64,000 nucleotides of DNA. Source: Rostrohypoxylon terebratum. Lineage: Eukaryota > Ascomycota > Sordariomycetes > Xylariales > Hypoxylaceae. The stretch spans positions 1-64,000 of the forward strand of contig MU385960.1 in NCBI GenBank assembly GCA_022497145.1, in the 5' to 3' direction. Positions 45,583-56,317 of this stretch are shown here, in pieces (the first letter of the stretch is position 1; every line of letters starts with the position of its first letter). The position numbers and the translations under genes are program-made. Under the pieces are notes generated by a model. The model was not told the origin of the DNA. It saw nothing but the letters and a program-made list of their open reading frames with translations, and did not search any database.

Positions 45583-46545
45583 GGCGGGCAATATATGATC
45601 TTCAAGTCTTCCGAATCTTTGGCAATGTCGATGACGGCACAGTGACCAGGACGTTTCACAGCGTCGCCAAGGCGAGGAGGCTCTTTATATATATTATTAA
45701 ATACCGGCGCAAGGGGGAAATGACGCGCGTGGAGTGACATTGTTGTCCCTGATGAAACTTCATGCTGAACTATGACTATCACTTCCTTTCTCTTCAACCA
45801 TTCGAATAGCTAGTTTCGGGCTCGGGGTTCCATAGAAAACTCCAGCGGACCGTCGTTCCATCGTCGGCGATCCCAACTGCCACAAACCAGACTCCCTGTA
45901 TGGGCCAAAGAGGAAGTTGTCGCTTCGCTCACGGACGGCCGGGATGGATATCATGGAAGGTTGTGGGGAAAATGAAGCCGTGAGCTGTCCCAAATTGGCA
46001 ATGCCGGAGGGAAGATTAGCAAAATAACACCCTTTCGGCAGGTCGATGCAACATATTTTCATATGCCAAGAAGTGCCAACTACCGCATCCCACCTCGCTG
46101 GGAATGCTAATCCAATGATCGCTGCGCCGAAAACCAGGGCAAGTACTGCAAGTGCAATAGGAATAGGAATAGGAACAGGAATAGGAACAGGAATAGGAAT
46201 AGGGGGCGGACGGTTGCGCGTCGAGACCCAAATACGGATGAGATATCCCCTGTTCAGGATCCAGTATTCGAGAAATAAAGCTAAGCACGTTTGGAGCAGA
46301 CAAAGGGCAAGAATAGACCAATCCTAAGAAGCTCTTCAATTCACCAAGAGATAGAGCTATTTTCGTTGCTGCATGCGAATATACAAACTAGACACCAAAT
46401 CACCATCACTGACAAAAAGCCCAGCGGAGAACGTCACCATCGCGGAATGAATTTCGCGCTATCATCGGACCGAATGATCATTCATATTCGCGCGATCGCC
46501 ATTGATAATCGACATCGAGATCGTTGACTTCGTGGGAGAATTTCC
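45583..46545. other. Spacer with hexamer repeat
   Basis: No gene recognised. Open frames across 46016-46339 are produced by the GGAATA/GGAACA array (46160-46203, about seven 6-bp copies), not by coding content. Confidence 0.55.
46160..46203. repeat. 6-bp tandem repeat GGAATA/GGAACA x7
   Basis: Seven hexamer units alternating GGAATA and GGAACA in intergenic sequence. Confidence 0.9.
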
Positions 46546-47422
46546 TTAGACGCAACGACCCCCATCAACCTCGATGTTGATCCCTGTGATGAAGGCAGCC
46601 TCTTCACTAGCCAGGTAACAACAAGCATTGGCGACATCTTCCGGCGTCGAGCCTCTACCGAGAGGTATTACGGATTCAAAAGCCTTGCGGTTCTCGGCGG
46701 TGTCGGGTTTGCCGATGAACAGGTGCGTCATTCCTGTACTTCCAACCACTGGGGATACCGCGTTGAACCGAATCTTTTGAGGACCATATTCGACAGCCAT
46801 CGTCTATGGCAAAATAATCAGCATTCATATCCACAATATCGCACAAGATTATAGGCATTTAGAACATGACTGGAATTTAGGGTCTAAGAAGAAAGTACGA
46901 ATATAACATCTCCTCCATTACCTTTGTGGCATTGATAACGGCAGCTTTCGAAGCATTATACCAAGTAAGCCTCGGACGCGGCCGCACACCTGCTGTCGAG
47001 GCCACCTGGATGAAACTTCCCGGTCTCTTCTTCTCTAAGAAGTAAGGAAGAAGGACACTGGTTGAGATGTAGATCGACTTGACATTGACGTTCATCACGA
47101 GATCAAAGTCCTTCTCCGTCACCTCCTCGGTAGCCTTATTGACGTATGTGGCACCGGCATTGTTCACCACGATGTCGAGCTGGCCGTAAGTATCCACGGC
47201 CACCTTGAGGAGATTTTCCCAGTCTTCTCGTTTCGTCACATCGGCCTTCGCGAATTGGCAGGATAACTCCTGGGCCGCTTTTTGACCGGCTTCCTCCGAG
47301 AGATCGGCGACTATAACCTTTGCGCCCTCTTCCACAAACTTGGCCGCAATGCCGCGTCCGAAACCCGAGGCGCCTCCCGTCACGATAGCGACCTTTCCAT
47401 CTAGACGTGGTTTAGGGGACAT
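46546..47422 (-). CDS. Short-chain dehydrogenase/reductase (classical SDR)
   Basis: Two exons: 47422-46922 and 46803-46546, with a 118-nt intron (GTAATG donor, CATAG acceptor); 252 aa. Classical SDR oxidoreductase using NAD(P)(H). Seen: TGGASGFG (T15-G22) nucleotide motif, a DL acidic end of the second strand (D40-L41), D61 after the third, NNAG (87-90), catalytic Ser142 (QVASTAG), Tyr155 and Lys159 (WYNASKA), and a C-terminal GINIEVDGGRCV typical of FabG-like enzymes. The start is the ATG at 47422 (MSPKPRLDGKVAIVTGG); upstream in-frame sequence is repeat-derived. Substrate cannot be read from the sequence; relatives are annotated as 3-oxoacyl-ACP reductases or polyol/glucose dehydrogenases. 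Not adjacent to a biosynthetic cluster. Confidence 0.9.
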
Positions 47423-48635
47423 GGCCGTATCTGGACAATACGTGCTTGACTGGTTTAATGGTTTGGTGATGTACTGGGTAGTACCGTGAACCGTGAACCG
47501 TGAACTGTGAACCGCGAACCGCAAATCGCGAACCGTCCTGATGGAAACTAGAAACTGGAGACTTGGACACGAGAGACGACAGACGAGAGACGAGAGACTG
47601 ACGTCAGAGCATTTCACAACGATGAACTTTCTTTTTCAAAAGCCACCGATCTCATTCTATAGCCCTGGACCGATCGCTCATCGAAGCGTATGGCGCCTAT
47701 AGCGTGCGGGGTACGAATTGGAGAGTCCGATGCGGCGATGCGGGCATCATCAACCTCGGGTCGCACAAGCGTTTTATTGGAGATCCCCTCATTATTCGGG
47801 GTAATGAGTTCATGTTAGGTAGTCCTTGGTAGTCCCGAGTCTACTTATATAGTTCGGTAATTCCCACATTCTTCCCAGTGGGAATGACGACGATTATAGA
47901 TGGAATTGAAATGATGAGAGAAGAAAAAAATAGGTTATGCTATTGTTGTTTAGTTTATTTATAAATACGCTTAGTCTTTTATCTAGGAACCAATCAGGGA
48001 TGTTGTAATCAATGAGATTGATGTTGTAATGAAATTACTTGTCAAAAATACATCTACGTACTTAACACCTATGTAATATGTACAATACCTAGTACTAGGC
48101 TGCGCGCTGAAACCCGTGTTTGCAGTGTACACGTACAGAAAAGATAAGCACAAATTACCAGCTAAGATATACCAGGAAACGAAGCCGTGGGCTAACACTA
48201 TATCGAGACTAGCAAGGAAGACAATGAAAGGATCTGCTTCGAAGAAATGGACCGCTGATAACTCTAACCAGGATATTCCCCAATATCCCCCTTAGATCTG
48301 TGTATCTGGGAAAATATTAAAGTAGTACAAATGTACTCACCGAAGGATCAACTCAAAAGATAAGAAATCTAATGTTATCAGCACCGTGGACCTTTGACCG
48401 GGGAAGTCGCGTGAGAACCTTACCAAAGCGGAAGTAGATACTATCTATGGACGTGTAACTGTTCAAGGTTATTACCTATTCAAGGTTACTATTCAAGGTT
48501 ATTATTCAAGGGTACTACTACCTACTTAGTATTCAAGGTCACTTACTTCCTTCCGTCAACATCCCAATCCCTCTCTCGCCGATTTTGATTTCTTACAACT
48601 TTTTCGTAGTCGATCCGATCACCAAATCATCGACT
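47423..48635. promoter_or_regulatory. Divergent spacer between SDR and permease genes
   Basis: About 1.2 kb holding both upstream regions. Includes the CCGTGAA array and, at 48457-48535, repeated ATTCAAGGTTA units of about 13 bp shortly upstream of the permease. No known factor site assigned. Confidence 0.4.
47483..47535. repeat. Heptamer array CCGTGAA x~6 in SDR leader
   Basis: Three perfect and several diverged CCGTGAA units 60-110 bp upstream of the SDR start codon. Probably within the 5' untranslated leader or core promoter. Confidence 0.8.
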
Positions 48636-50526
48636 ATGAGGAGAGAATCAATAGCGAGCATCTCCCGGCGCAAGTCGGGAGAGGTCGCGGCTGCTGACGA
48701 TGCGCTCGCCAAGATGGGTTACAAAGCTGAGCTGCCGCGAAGTCTCAGCATGCTTTCAGTCCTCGGTTTATCATTCGCAATTGGTACGTTTGAAAAAAAA
48801 AGGAAAAAAAGGAAAATAGCTTCAATTGTTGGTAATATGCGGAAACTGACCTATCGATAGTATGTGACTCATTGGAGCGACTCCGAATCCAATATACAAC
48901 TTAACAAAAGAATTACCTAGTAGGTGCTAACAACTAACAGATGGCCGTTCCTTATGGTCTAAGCACAACATTTTACATCTCACTTTCTAATGGTCAATCC
49001 GTCACCATCATATGGGGTTGGGTTCTGCTTTCTCTCTTGTCGACCGCTATCGCCGCTTCCCTGGCCGAAATCTGCTCCGTCTATCCTACCGCCGGCGGTG
49101 TATACTACTGGGCTGCTCTGCTATCGACGCCACGATGGGCCCCGATCGCTAGCTGGATCACTGGGTGGCTGACTCTGGTGGGAAACTGGACTGTCACACT
49201 GTCTATCAATTTCGGTGGCGCTCAATTGATTCTCAGCGCCATCTCGCTGTGGAACGAGGATTTCGTCGCCAATGAGTGGCAGACTATCCTCATGTTTTGG
49301 GCTGTTATGCTCGTCTGTTACTTGATCAACATATTTGGTTCCAAATACCTAGACCTGATCAACACAGTATGCATATACTGGACCGGCGCATCGATCATCA
49401 TTTTCTTGGTTGTTCTGTTGGTAATGTCGCCGAGTAAACGGAGTGGGGAGTTTGTATTCGCCCACTACGACGCCTCTGCTTCGGGGTGGCCGCTTGGCTG
49501 GTCATTTTTCGTTGGCTTGCTGCAGCCTGCCTACGTGCTTACGGGCTACGGCATGGTGGCGGCTATGTGCGAAGAAGTACAGACGCCGGAGCGGGAGGTC
49601 CCCAAGGCCATCGTCTGTAAGTATCCTCCCGAGTTTGTTATGAGATTTCTAAAGCCGCGGGGGTTCGGGGACTTTACCCTCTATTCGAGGTTGCATGCTT
49701 GCTAATCTGAGGTATTACAGTATCTGTCGTGGCAGCTGGCATTACTGGCTTGATCTACTTGATCCCCATACTCTTTGTGCTACCGGACGTACAAACTCTT
49801 CTCTCAGTCGCAAATGGACAGCCAATTGGTCTCATTTTCAAGACAGCGACTGGCAGTGCTGGAGGCGGGTTTGGATTATTATTCCTTATCTTAGGTATCT
49901 GGCTATTTGCTGGTGTTGGCGCTTTAACCGCTTCTAGTCGATGCACATACGCCTTTGCGCGCGATGGCGCAATTCCTGGTTCTGGCCTATGGAGCAAGGT
50001 TGACAAGCGATTTGATATTCCTCTCTGGGCCCTGACTCTATCGGCCATCGTGGATTGTCTACTTGGCCTAATCTATTTTGGCTCATCGGCAGCGTTTGGC
50101 AGTTTTACAGGTGTCGCTACGATTTGTCTTTCGACGTCATACGGCCTGCCGATTCTAGTCTCGGTCGTTCGTGGTCGAAAACAGCTTGAACACGCATCGT
50201 ACTCGCTCGGCCGCTTCGGCTTCGCTATTAACGTCACGACGCTCCTGTGGATCGTCCTCGCAATCTTCCTCTTCTGCATGCCGACAAATCTCACCGGGCT
50301 CGATGCTTCTACTATGAACTATGCAAGCGTGGTGTTTGCTGGCTTCGCGGCTATCAGTCTCGCATGGTACTTTGTCTGGGGTCGCAAGCACTTCTCCGGC
50401 CCTCCGGTTCTGAAATCGGATTTAGCTGAGCACGGAGTAGGAGTTGTCAGTGGCCAATCTCTAGACGAAGAAGTAGGGAAGCCAGCGAGTACGAAAGAAG
50501 GGGCCGAACCGAAGGCCGTAGAATAA
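48636..50526 (+). CDS. APC-superfamily amino acid/GABA permease
   Basis: Exon 1 48636-48783, exon 2 48941-49616, exon 3 49721-50526; about 542 aa. It is a plasma-membrane (or vacuolar) transporter of amino acids or GABA/choline, fungal GABA-permease subfamily. Seen: hydrophilic N-terminus, LPRSLSMLSVLGLSFAI then MAVPYGLSTTFYISLSNGQS (TM1), AASLAEICSVYPTAGGVYYW (TM3 region), ITGWLTLVGNWT, GYGMVAAMCEEVQTPEREVPKAIV (family signature), ALTASSRCTYAFARDGAIPGS (second signature), about 12 hydrophobic segments and a short acidic tail. Intron 2 (49617-49720) is clean. The first junction is not: the LSFAI exon ends in phase 1 at the GTACGT donor while MAVPYG needs phase 0, a one-base discrepancy. This may be a frameshift, an unusual splice site or a sequence error. 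Confidence 0.87.
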
Positions 50527-50856
50527 GTGGATTTTTTTGTATATTGGGTTTAGATAAATAGAAAGATCTGTCGTTTTTGTCCTTGCATAGGTAGTCTGGA
50601 TTATCGACGCCGAACTAGAATACTTTTTTTTTTGCTTTCAACACTGCACGCGCACACGAACCGAGCCAACATCATCGTGCGAAAGCAAAGTTGAGGTGAA
50701 TGAGGTATATTCGTAGGCAAAAAAGACTGTCTATATATTTCATCAATCATTCTCGTACATCTATCTCTAATCTCCTGGTCTCCTAATTCCACCTCACCCC
50801 CTTAACATCCCGAAGTCCACAGATATCCCTTAGAGTCTAGACACTAGCACAAAAGC
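50527..50856. other. Convergent spacer
   Basis: 3' flanks of the permease (plus) and ABM-domain gene (minus). Contains a T10 run at about 50624. No gene. Confidence 0.6.
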
Positions 50857-51495
50857 TTACAAAACCTTAGCACTAACATGCTCGATCTCAAAGCCCTTAA
50901 GCCCCTCGGCCGCGCCCTGGAACTCCCCGATAACAGCCTTGTACGCGTCCGTCTCGCGCGCCTTCTGGTGCGCCTCGACGCTCTCCCAGCCTAGCAGCAC
51001 GGCGAGCGCGCGCGCCGCCTCGCCCTTGTACTCGACGTCCTTCTCGACGCTCCAGCCGACGGCGCTCAGGCCCGTGCTCCCCGCGCTCGCGCCCGTCAGC
51101 TTCGCGGCGAGAGCCTGTGCCGCGGCTAGGTTCTTGGCCTCGTCGGCGGTCGGCGCGAAGTACGTGACGAGGATCTCCGTGACGGGAGACTTGTCTAGGA
51201 CGGTCGGGGGGAAGGGGGAGAGTTCCGCGTGGAAGATCTTGGCTGGGGCGGCCACGTGGGGCGCCAGGGAGGTCAGGTAGGATTTGTAGCCGTCGGTCGA
51301 GCGGAAGGCTTGGTGTGAGGAGATGGCGTCCCAGTCGATGAGGAGGCGGATTTGCGAGGGGTCCTCGGCGGTGGTGGAGGCGCGGAGACCTTGGTTGCCC
51401 GGCTGCGACTTGAGGGTTGCGAAGATGGGGTAGAGGGAGTCGGCGGACGCGCCGGCCTTGAGAGTGGAGAAGACGAATTCGGTTACGGGTGCCAT
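50857..51495 (-). CDS. ABM-type dimeric alpha-beta barrel protein
   Basis: A single-exon 212-aa protein with two tandem ferredoxin-like halves. The first runs from MAPVTEFVFSTLKAGA to about residue 95 and the second starts at SPVTEILVTYFAPTADEAKNL (about 103) and ends FEIEHVSAKVL. Both halves carry the beta-strand then W..HQ/W..AHQKARET pattern (IDWDAISSHQAFRSTDGYKSY and LGWESVEAHQKARETDAYKAV) of antibiotic-biosynthesis-monooxygenase-like barrels. Members include small monooxygenases, heme-degrading enzymes and stress proteins; substrate is unknown. No signal peptide. Codon use is strongly G/C-ending, as in the methyltransferase gene, which leaves open frames on the opposite strand that are not genes. 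Confidence 0.85.
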   Translation of the reverse strand: MAPVTEFVFSTLKAGASADSLYPIFATLKSQPGNQGLRASTTAEDPSQIRLLIDWDAISSHQAFRSTDGYKSYLTSLAPHVAAPAKIFHAELSPFPPTVLDKSPVTEILVTYFAPTADEAKNLAAAQALAAKLTGASAGSTGLSAVGWSVEKDVEYKGEAARALAVLLGWESVEAHQKARETDAYKAVIGEFQGAAEGLKGFEIEHVSAKVL

Positions 51496-52607
51496 CGTGG
51501 ATAGTTTTTATGTTGCTTGCTTTTTTGTGGTCAAGTAAATGGCGGCTGTATCAAGGCTGCTGGTGGTGGTGGTAATGATGATGATAAAAACATCGAGACG
51601 ACTAAAGAAGGTTGAAGCTCACCATTAAATACTACTCGCAATGCACCCCGAGGTGACCGTCGATATTTCTCGTTTGTAATATTCTCATTCTTTCTACCTG
51701 GCTACCAATACGCGTCGTGCCACTAAAACCTCAGCTCCCACACCTCCGAGCTATCGTATACGTGCCCGTACCATCCTACGGGATAACTGACGAGCCGGAA
51801 CCATCACATCACTTCTCGCATTATTGATATGCCTAAGAGCTGACTTCCTAATAAGGCTATAAGCTATGCGAGATCGACACCTTCTTATCCTCGATTAGTA
51901 TGAAACGAACATCATGGGGACCGAAACGAATCGCTGTATGGATAGATTAGTGATTTCGCATTACGCCTTGGAACTGTATTAGGTAAGGGATTAACTAAGG
52001 GATTTTGGTTCTGCTGACGTGAGGCATCTGAGTTTCTCCGTTGATGATGAACCTCGGATCTATTTGGCTGGTACGTAATTGGTGGTCTTTGAAGAGGATG
52101 TCTTACCGTTGTTTATAATGAATGGAACGAGTGGCTTCTCATTGGCATAGGATTTCAATGCGTTATGCACCCCGAAACCTCAGCGGTGAGCCGAGGTGAA
52201 ATGTCCGAGAGTTTGGCTGGTCTACCTTTCAGCTCCGTACTGAGAATTCCGACGGGTCGGTTACCGAAGTTATCGTCCCCGCAAGATGTAAGATCAAGGA
52301 TTTGATCCTTCTCCCCCCCCCCCATTACAGCAAACAAGAACGGACGAGAAAATGGCGGGATCGATGCAAGAGTTTACACCTCTTGGAAATGACTGTAGAG
52401 TGCCCGTGGGTTTCTTAATGCTTCCACGCCACCAGTGAGGCTTGCATAAGTCCTTAATCTCTGACCTGATCGAGCAATCTCATTTCGCTGGCATAACACT
52501 CGTTTCTGGTGGGCTGCCCCATCGGTGGGGTTTTAGGTCCTACTTTCAAGATAATTCCGTCTGCTTTATCGTCAATATCATCGCCTGAAAGTAAATCACG
52601 TTAGCAA
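51496..52607. other. Spacer
   Basis: Upstream region of the ABM gene (right part) and 3' flank of the LRR-like gene. C11-13 run at 52311-52323. No gene seen. Confidence 0.5.
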
Positions 52608-54040
52608 TTAGCGATATAAAGAATGTGTTCTTTCACGGGGAACGACGGTGGACAGTAGGTAGGTAATACCTATCTCCGATGGATCCCCGATCATGCGTAA
52701 CACGGCTCTCTTAAATATAGAAGAAAAAGTGTCCCAGCTGTCCCGAATATTGAACTCTACTAATGTAGGAGCAATAGTCATCAGGAAGCGGGCAAGCTGG
52801 GCGGCCTTCGCTTCCATAGTGCTAGATCCGCCACTGGGCCATCTTATCCTCCCAAGATTGAGAGCTTTGAACTGATCGCCAAATTTGAAGATCTTCATAT
52901 TATATTGGCTCATGAGTAAAGCAAGATCATGGAATCCGCCGAGATCAAGTTCAGTCAGTCTTCCCTGAGCGCCACACGTGGCAGCGGTTAGCAGTGCGGC
53001 TTCGTTAAGATCGTTGTTCATCCATAGGCGAAGGATCTTGAGTGAAGTCGCACGCTCCATTATATCAAGGACGGGCGTTGTGAAGCCTGTCCCCCAGAGG
53101 TTTTCACCAGATATCGACAGCTTTTCCACATCCCAGGCTCTTCTCTTTACAAATTTATGCATCGTTAATGGGTTGATTTGAATAAGGCGTTTGCTTAGGA
53201 ACTCCAATTGGATGAAGCGCAATTGTAAGTCGAGTCGGCAAAACTCGGCAAACAAATCTCGTACTTGGCCCGAGATACTGACTTCGAGGTCGATAAGGCT
53301 GTGCAAATGAGGGAGCAGTCTCAGGAGCGCTTTATAATCTGTAATGCACACAAGCCTCTGAAGCCGGCTAAATAGTTGACTATTGTCGGCGTAGTGCCTT
53401 CGCACAATAACAGCTGCTTGGATGAGTTGTGTAGTGAGAGGGATCCGGAAGTCGAGGATTCTAAGAGCGGACGTCTTAGCAAGAGCACAGAAAATACCGC
53501 AAGTAACGGCACGATCTAGGTCACATAGTATCTGTAGGGTCCTCAAAGACTTGGCGCCCTCGACATATCGTCGTAGTCCTTCCGATGTATATTCAGTATA
53601 GCGAGGGTTGGAGATCAATAGTTCTTTGAGTGACGGACAACAAAACTAATAATTTGGTCGGTATGTCAGCGCTGCCTCTCTACATAGTGTTGTTGATGTT
53701 GTTGATGTTGAGATAGCGGTATGTCACAAACCTGTAACCTCTGAAAAAATAAATTTGTGATGGGACCGCCATAATAGAACAACGACTCCAGCTGTGGTTG
53801 GAGATATGGTAGCAAGTTATGGTCGGTGTTATGTATTGATCTAGCTACTGTGAGACTTTTCAAATTCCCGAGCTTCAACCCTTCCAAGGCTCCGTGGTGT
53901 TCGCAGTCCTCGGGCATGAGCACGAGGAGATTTATGTCGTCGAGATACTGTTGTAAATTCGGCGGTCGCTTCGACACCACCATGATAAGTTCTTGGAATG
54001 TTTGGGGTTTTTTCGGCTTGGTGTCATTAGTGTTAGTCAT
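52608..54040 (-). CDS. LRR-like (F-box-superfamily-type) hypothetical protein
   Basis: Two exons: 54040-53732 and 53645-52608, joined in phase 0 through an 86-nt intron; 448 aa. Irregular leucine-rich repeats are visible throughout: LKLGNLKSLTVARSI, LQPQLESLFYYGG, CCPSLKELLISNP, AKSLRTLQILCDL, TSALRILDFRIPL, LPHLHSLIDLEVSI, VEKLSISG, ATSLKILRLWMNN, RLTELDLGGFHDL. Such proteins in fungi are usually F-box substrate receptors, but the N-terminus here (TFQELIMVVSKRPPNLQQYLDD) shows no clear F-box. It may lack it, or the start may be incomplete. Splicing matters: the in-line reading after LFFQRLQ goes into a Gln/His repeat, whereas the spliced reading gives an LRR. No partner gene nearby. Confidence 0.75.
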
Positions 54041-54853
54041 GATGCCTACTATGTAGATGATAGCTTGGGAAATCGGGAATCAATCGAGTAGAATAATGAC
54101 GAGTACTCAAATATTGATGTGATGATCTTAGGGACAAGACCAAGGTTGAAGGTTAGTATGATATTACTGGAGGTATGTATACCAGAGAAATGGATACAAT
54201 TACTACTACCTAGTAGGTATGGATCTAATGTTTTATCTGAGAGCCCTAGAGCTTAGAGGTGTCTAGGTCGTGGTTTCCAATGTCGTCGTACAGACTCTAC
54301 CTAGTACTGGGTATTCTCACTGCTATCTACCTAGTAGTATCTTTCTATCTATAAATAAAGTTTTTATTAGTAACAGTATTCACATGCAAATGGATATCTT
54401 ATTCTGATGCAGAAGTAACGTCAGTAACGACTTCTATGGCCACTTTAACATCACCTACTAATAGGGAGCACCCAATGTCTAAGCCGGGGATCCTATGAGA
54501 GGGAGTTCAGTTGAATGCCAGGTGTTAACTGGCATATTGTAGATTCATATACGAGTATGTATCTCCAAGCAAGCAAGTTCTGCGTATGCTGGCTTGAGTA
54601 CACTTTCTTGTAAGTGTCCAGGTTGTCTCCCACATCTGTATCTGCGTCTCTATGCCGTGGATCTAACGCAATGTTTCACGCCTCATTGAATCCAGCAAGT
54701 ACTCTAATCCAGCTCGCGACATCCTAAATACTACACTCATTATCATGTCGCGTCTTGTTCCCATGTTCATGTCTAGGCCCTGCTTCCATTTGATGCTTCA
54801 GGGTGCATTTAAATTTTTTTTTTTTTGGAGATCTTTGAATATTCTTTTTCATA
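54041..54853. other. Spacer
   Basis: Upstream region of the LRR-like gene and 3' flank of thymidylate synthase (A/T run at 54809-54826). No gene. Confidence 0.5.
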
Positions 54854-55875
54854 TTAAACAGACATCTTCATCGGGATCGTCTTATGAGGTTCGTAATTCA
54901 GGACGGTGATATCTTCCACCTTCCAACCGTCGATAGAGTCGCTATTTTCAGGTGATAGCTTCAGCTCAGGGAACGGTCGCGGTTCCCTCTCTAGCTGAAC
55001 CTTCAAGGCGTCGACGTGGTCGACATATACGTGAGCATCGCCCATGACATGTGTTAGGCTGCCAGGGACCAAATCGCAAACATGTGCGAGCATATGCGTT
55101 AATAGTGCGTAACTTGCGATGTTGAATGGCACGCCCAGGCCCATATCGCAAGATCGCTGGTACAACTGGCAGTGAAGGTGTCCCTTTGGCTTCTCTTTCT
55201 CCACATCGCTTGCCTCCCGGCCTTGCCTCGGGAAGGAAACGTAGAATTGCGCAAACATGTGACAAGGCGGTAGCACCATCTTCTTCAAGTCCGCCGGGTT
55301 CCACGCAGATAAGATCATGCGTCGGTCATACGGGTTATTCTTTAGCTTGTGGATAACATCGGCGAGCTGGTCGTACCCTTGACCGGTGTAATCCGTCTTG
55401 GCATCGACGTACTCGGCGCCGAAGTGTCGCCATTGGAAGCCGTACACCGGTCCCAGATCACCGACTTCGCGGTGAGTTAACCCTAGGTTGTCGAGGAACT
55501 CGCGCGATCCATTGCCGTCCCAGATCTTGACATCCTGCGCGCTGAGGGAGGCGGAAGAAGTGTTGCCCTCGATGAACCAGAGAAGCTCGGCTATGACGGC
55601 ACGGAGAAAGACACGCTTGGTTGTGAGGAGGGGGAGAATTGGTTTACCGTCATTGTTGAGACTAAATTTGAGGGGTCGAGGAGCAAAGATGGAATATGTG
55701 CCAGTTCCTGTTCTGTAATTTGAACGGGTCGGGTCAGTAATTGGTACGGAATATTGCGCATGGGTTTGTTGCAATTGTCGTCAACTTACCGATCCGGTCG
55801 ACGCTCTCCGTGGTCCAGGATTTCGCGTACGAGATCGAGGTACTGGTGTTCCTCGTGCTGTGCTAAGGAGCCCAT
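54854..55875 (-). CDS. Thymidylate synthase
   Basis: Two exons: 55875-55790 and 55712-54854, with a 77-nt intron; 314 aa. It converts dUMP and methylene-tetrahydrofolate to dTMP and dihydrofolate, essential for DNA synthesis. Seen: MGSLAQHEEHQYLDLVREIL then RRPDRTGTGTYSIFAPRPLKFSL across the junction, the folate-side LLWFIEGNT, GPVYGFQWRHFGAEY, phosphate-binding Arg159-Arg160, catalytic Cys179 in LPPCHMFAQFYV, the QRSCDMGLGVPFNIASYALLTHMLAH dUMP-binding helix and C-terminal MKMSV closing loop. A short Gln/Glu/Lys-rich insertion (FPRQGREASDVEKEKPKGHL) is usual for fungi. Two MluI cell-cycle-box-like motifs lie about 155-175 bp upstream. Confidence 0.96.
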
Positions 55876-56030
55876 GTTGCCGAATATATTGTTCTGTTTT
55901 TTTTTCTATGTCCAACTGAGTATTTAAAATGAGTAACGACTTCGAAGAAGAGGCTGATCAATGGATGGAACAATTTACATTAGACTACCTCGTACCTAGT
56001 ATAAAACCTTCAAATATGATCCCATCAAAA

Positions 56031-56048
56031 ACGCGATAAGCAACGCGT
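56031..56048. promoter_or_regulatory. MluI cell-cycle box motifs upstream of thymidylate synthase
   Basis: ACGCGT at 56043-56048 and ACGCGA at 56031-56036 lie 155-175 bp upstream of the thymidylate synthase ATG (55875, minus strand). In yeasts MBF (Mbp1/Swi6) drives G1/S expression of thymidylate synthase and other DNA-synthesis genes through ACGCGT. The position and paired arrangement fit; the regulation is inferred. Confidence 0.5.
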
Positions 56049-56317
56049 CCTTGTCGTGTTTAAGCCGTACAACCCTGATCCTTATTATCGATAGGAAGCG
56101 GGGTCACATCCATGTATTGTACCTACCTAGTACTCATATAGTACTAGTGGGGGGATGAGCTGCATTAGCTTCATTCATTGAAGGATCGGGTTATGCAGTT
56201 CGATCAGTCCGACGGCCCCCACTCGGTATATACCTACCTGTCTTACTACCTAGTATGTATTTCGCACACCGTACTACATGGGTTACGCCCACAGTGCAAC
56301 GAGACTCCGAGACATAA

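Noticed and set aside
46016..46339. ORFs with repeated YSCS or GIGTG peptides
   Set aside because: Created by the GGAATA/GGAACA hexamer array, not by a gene.
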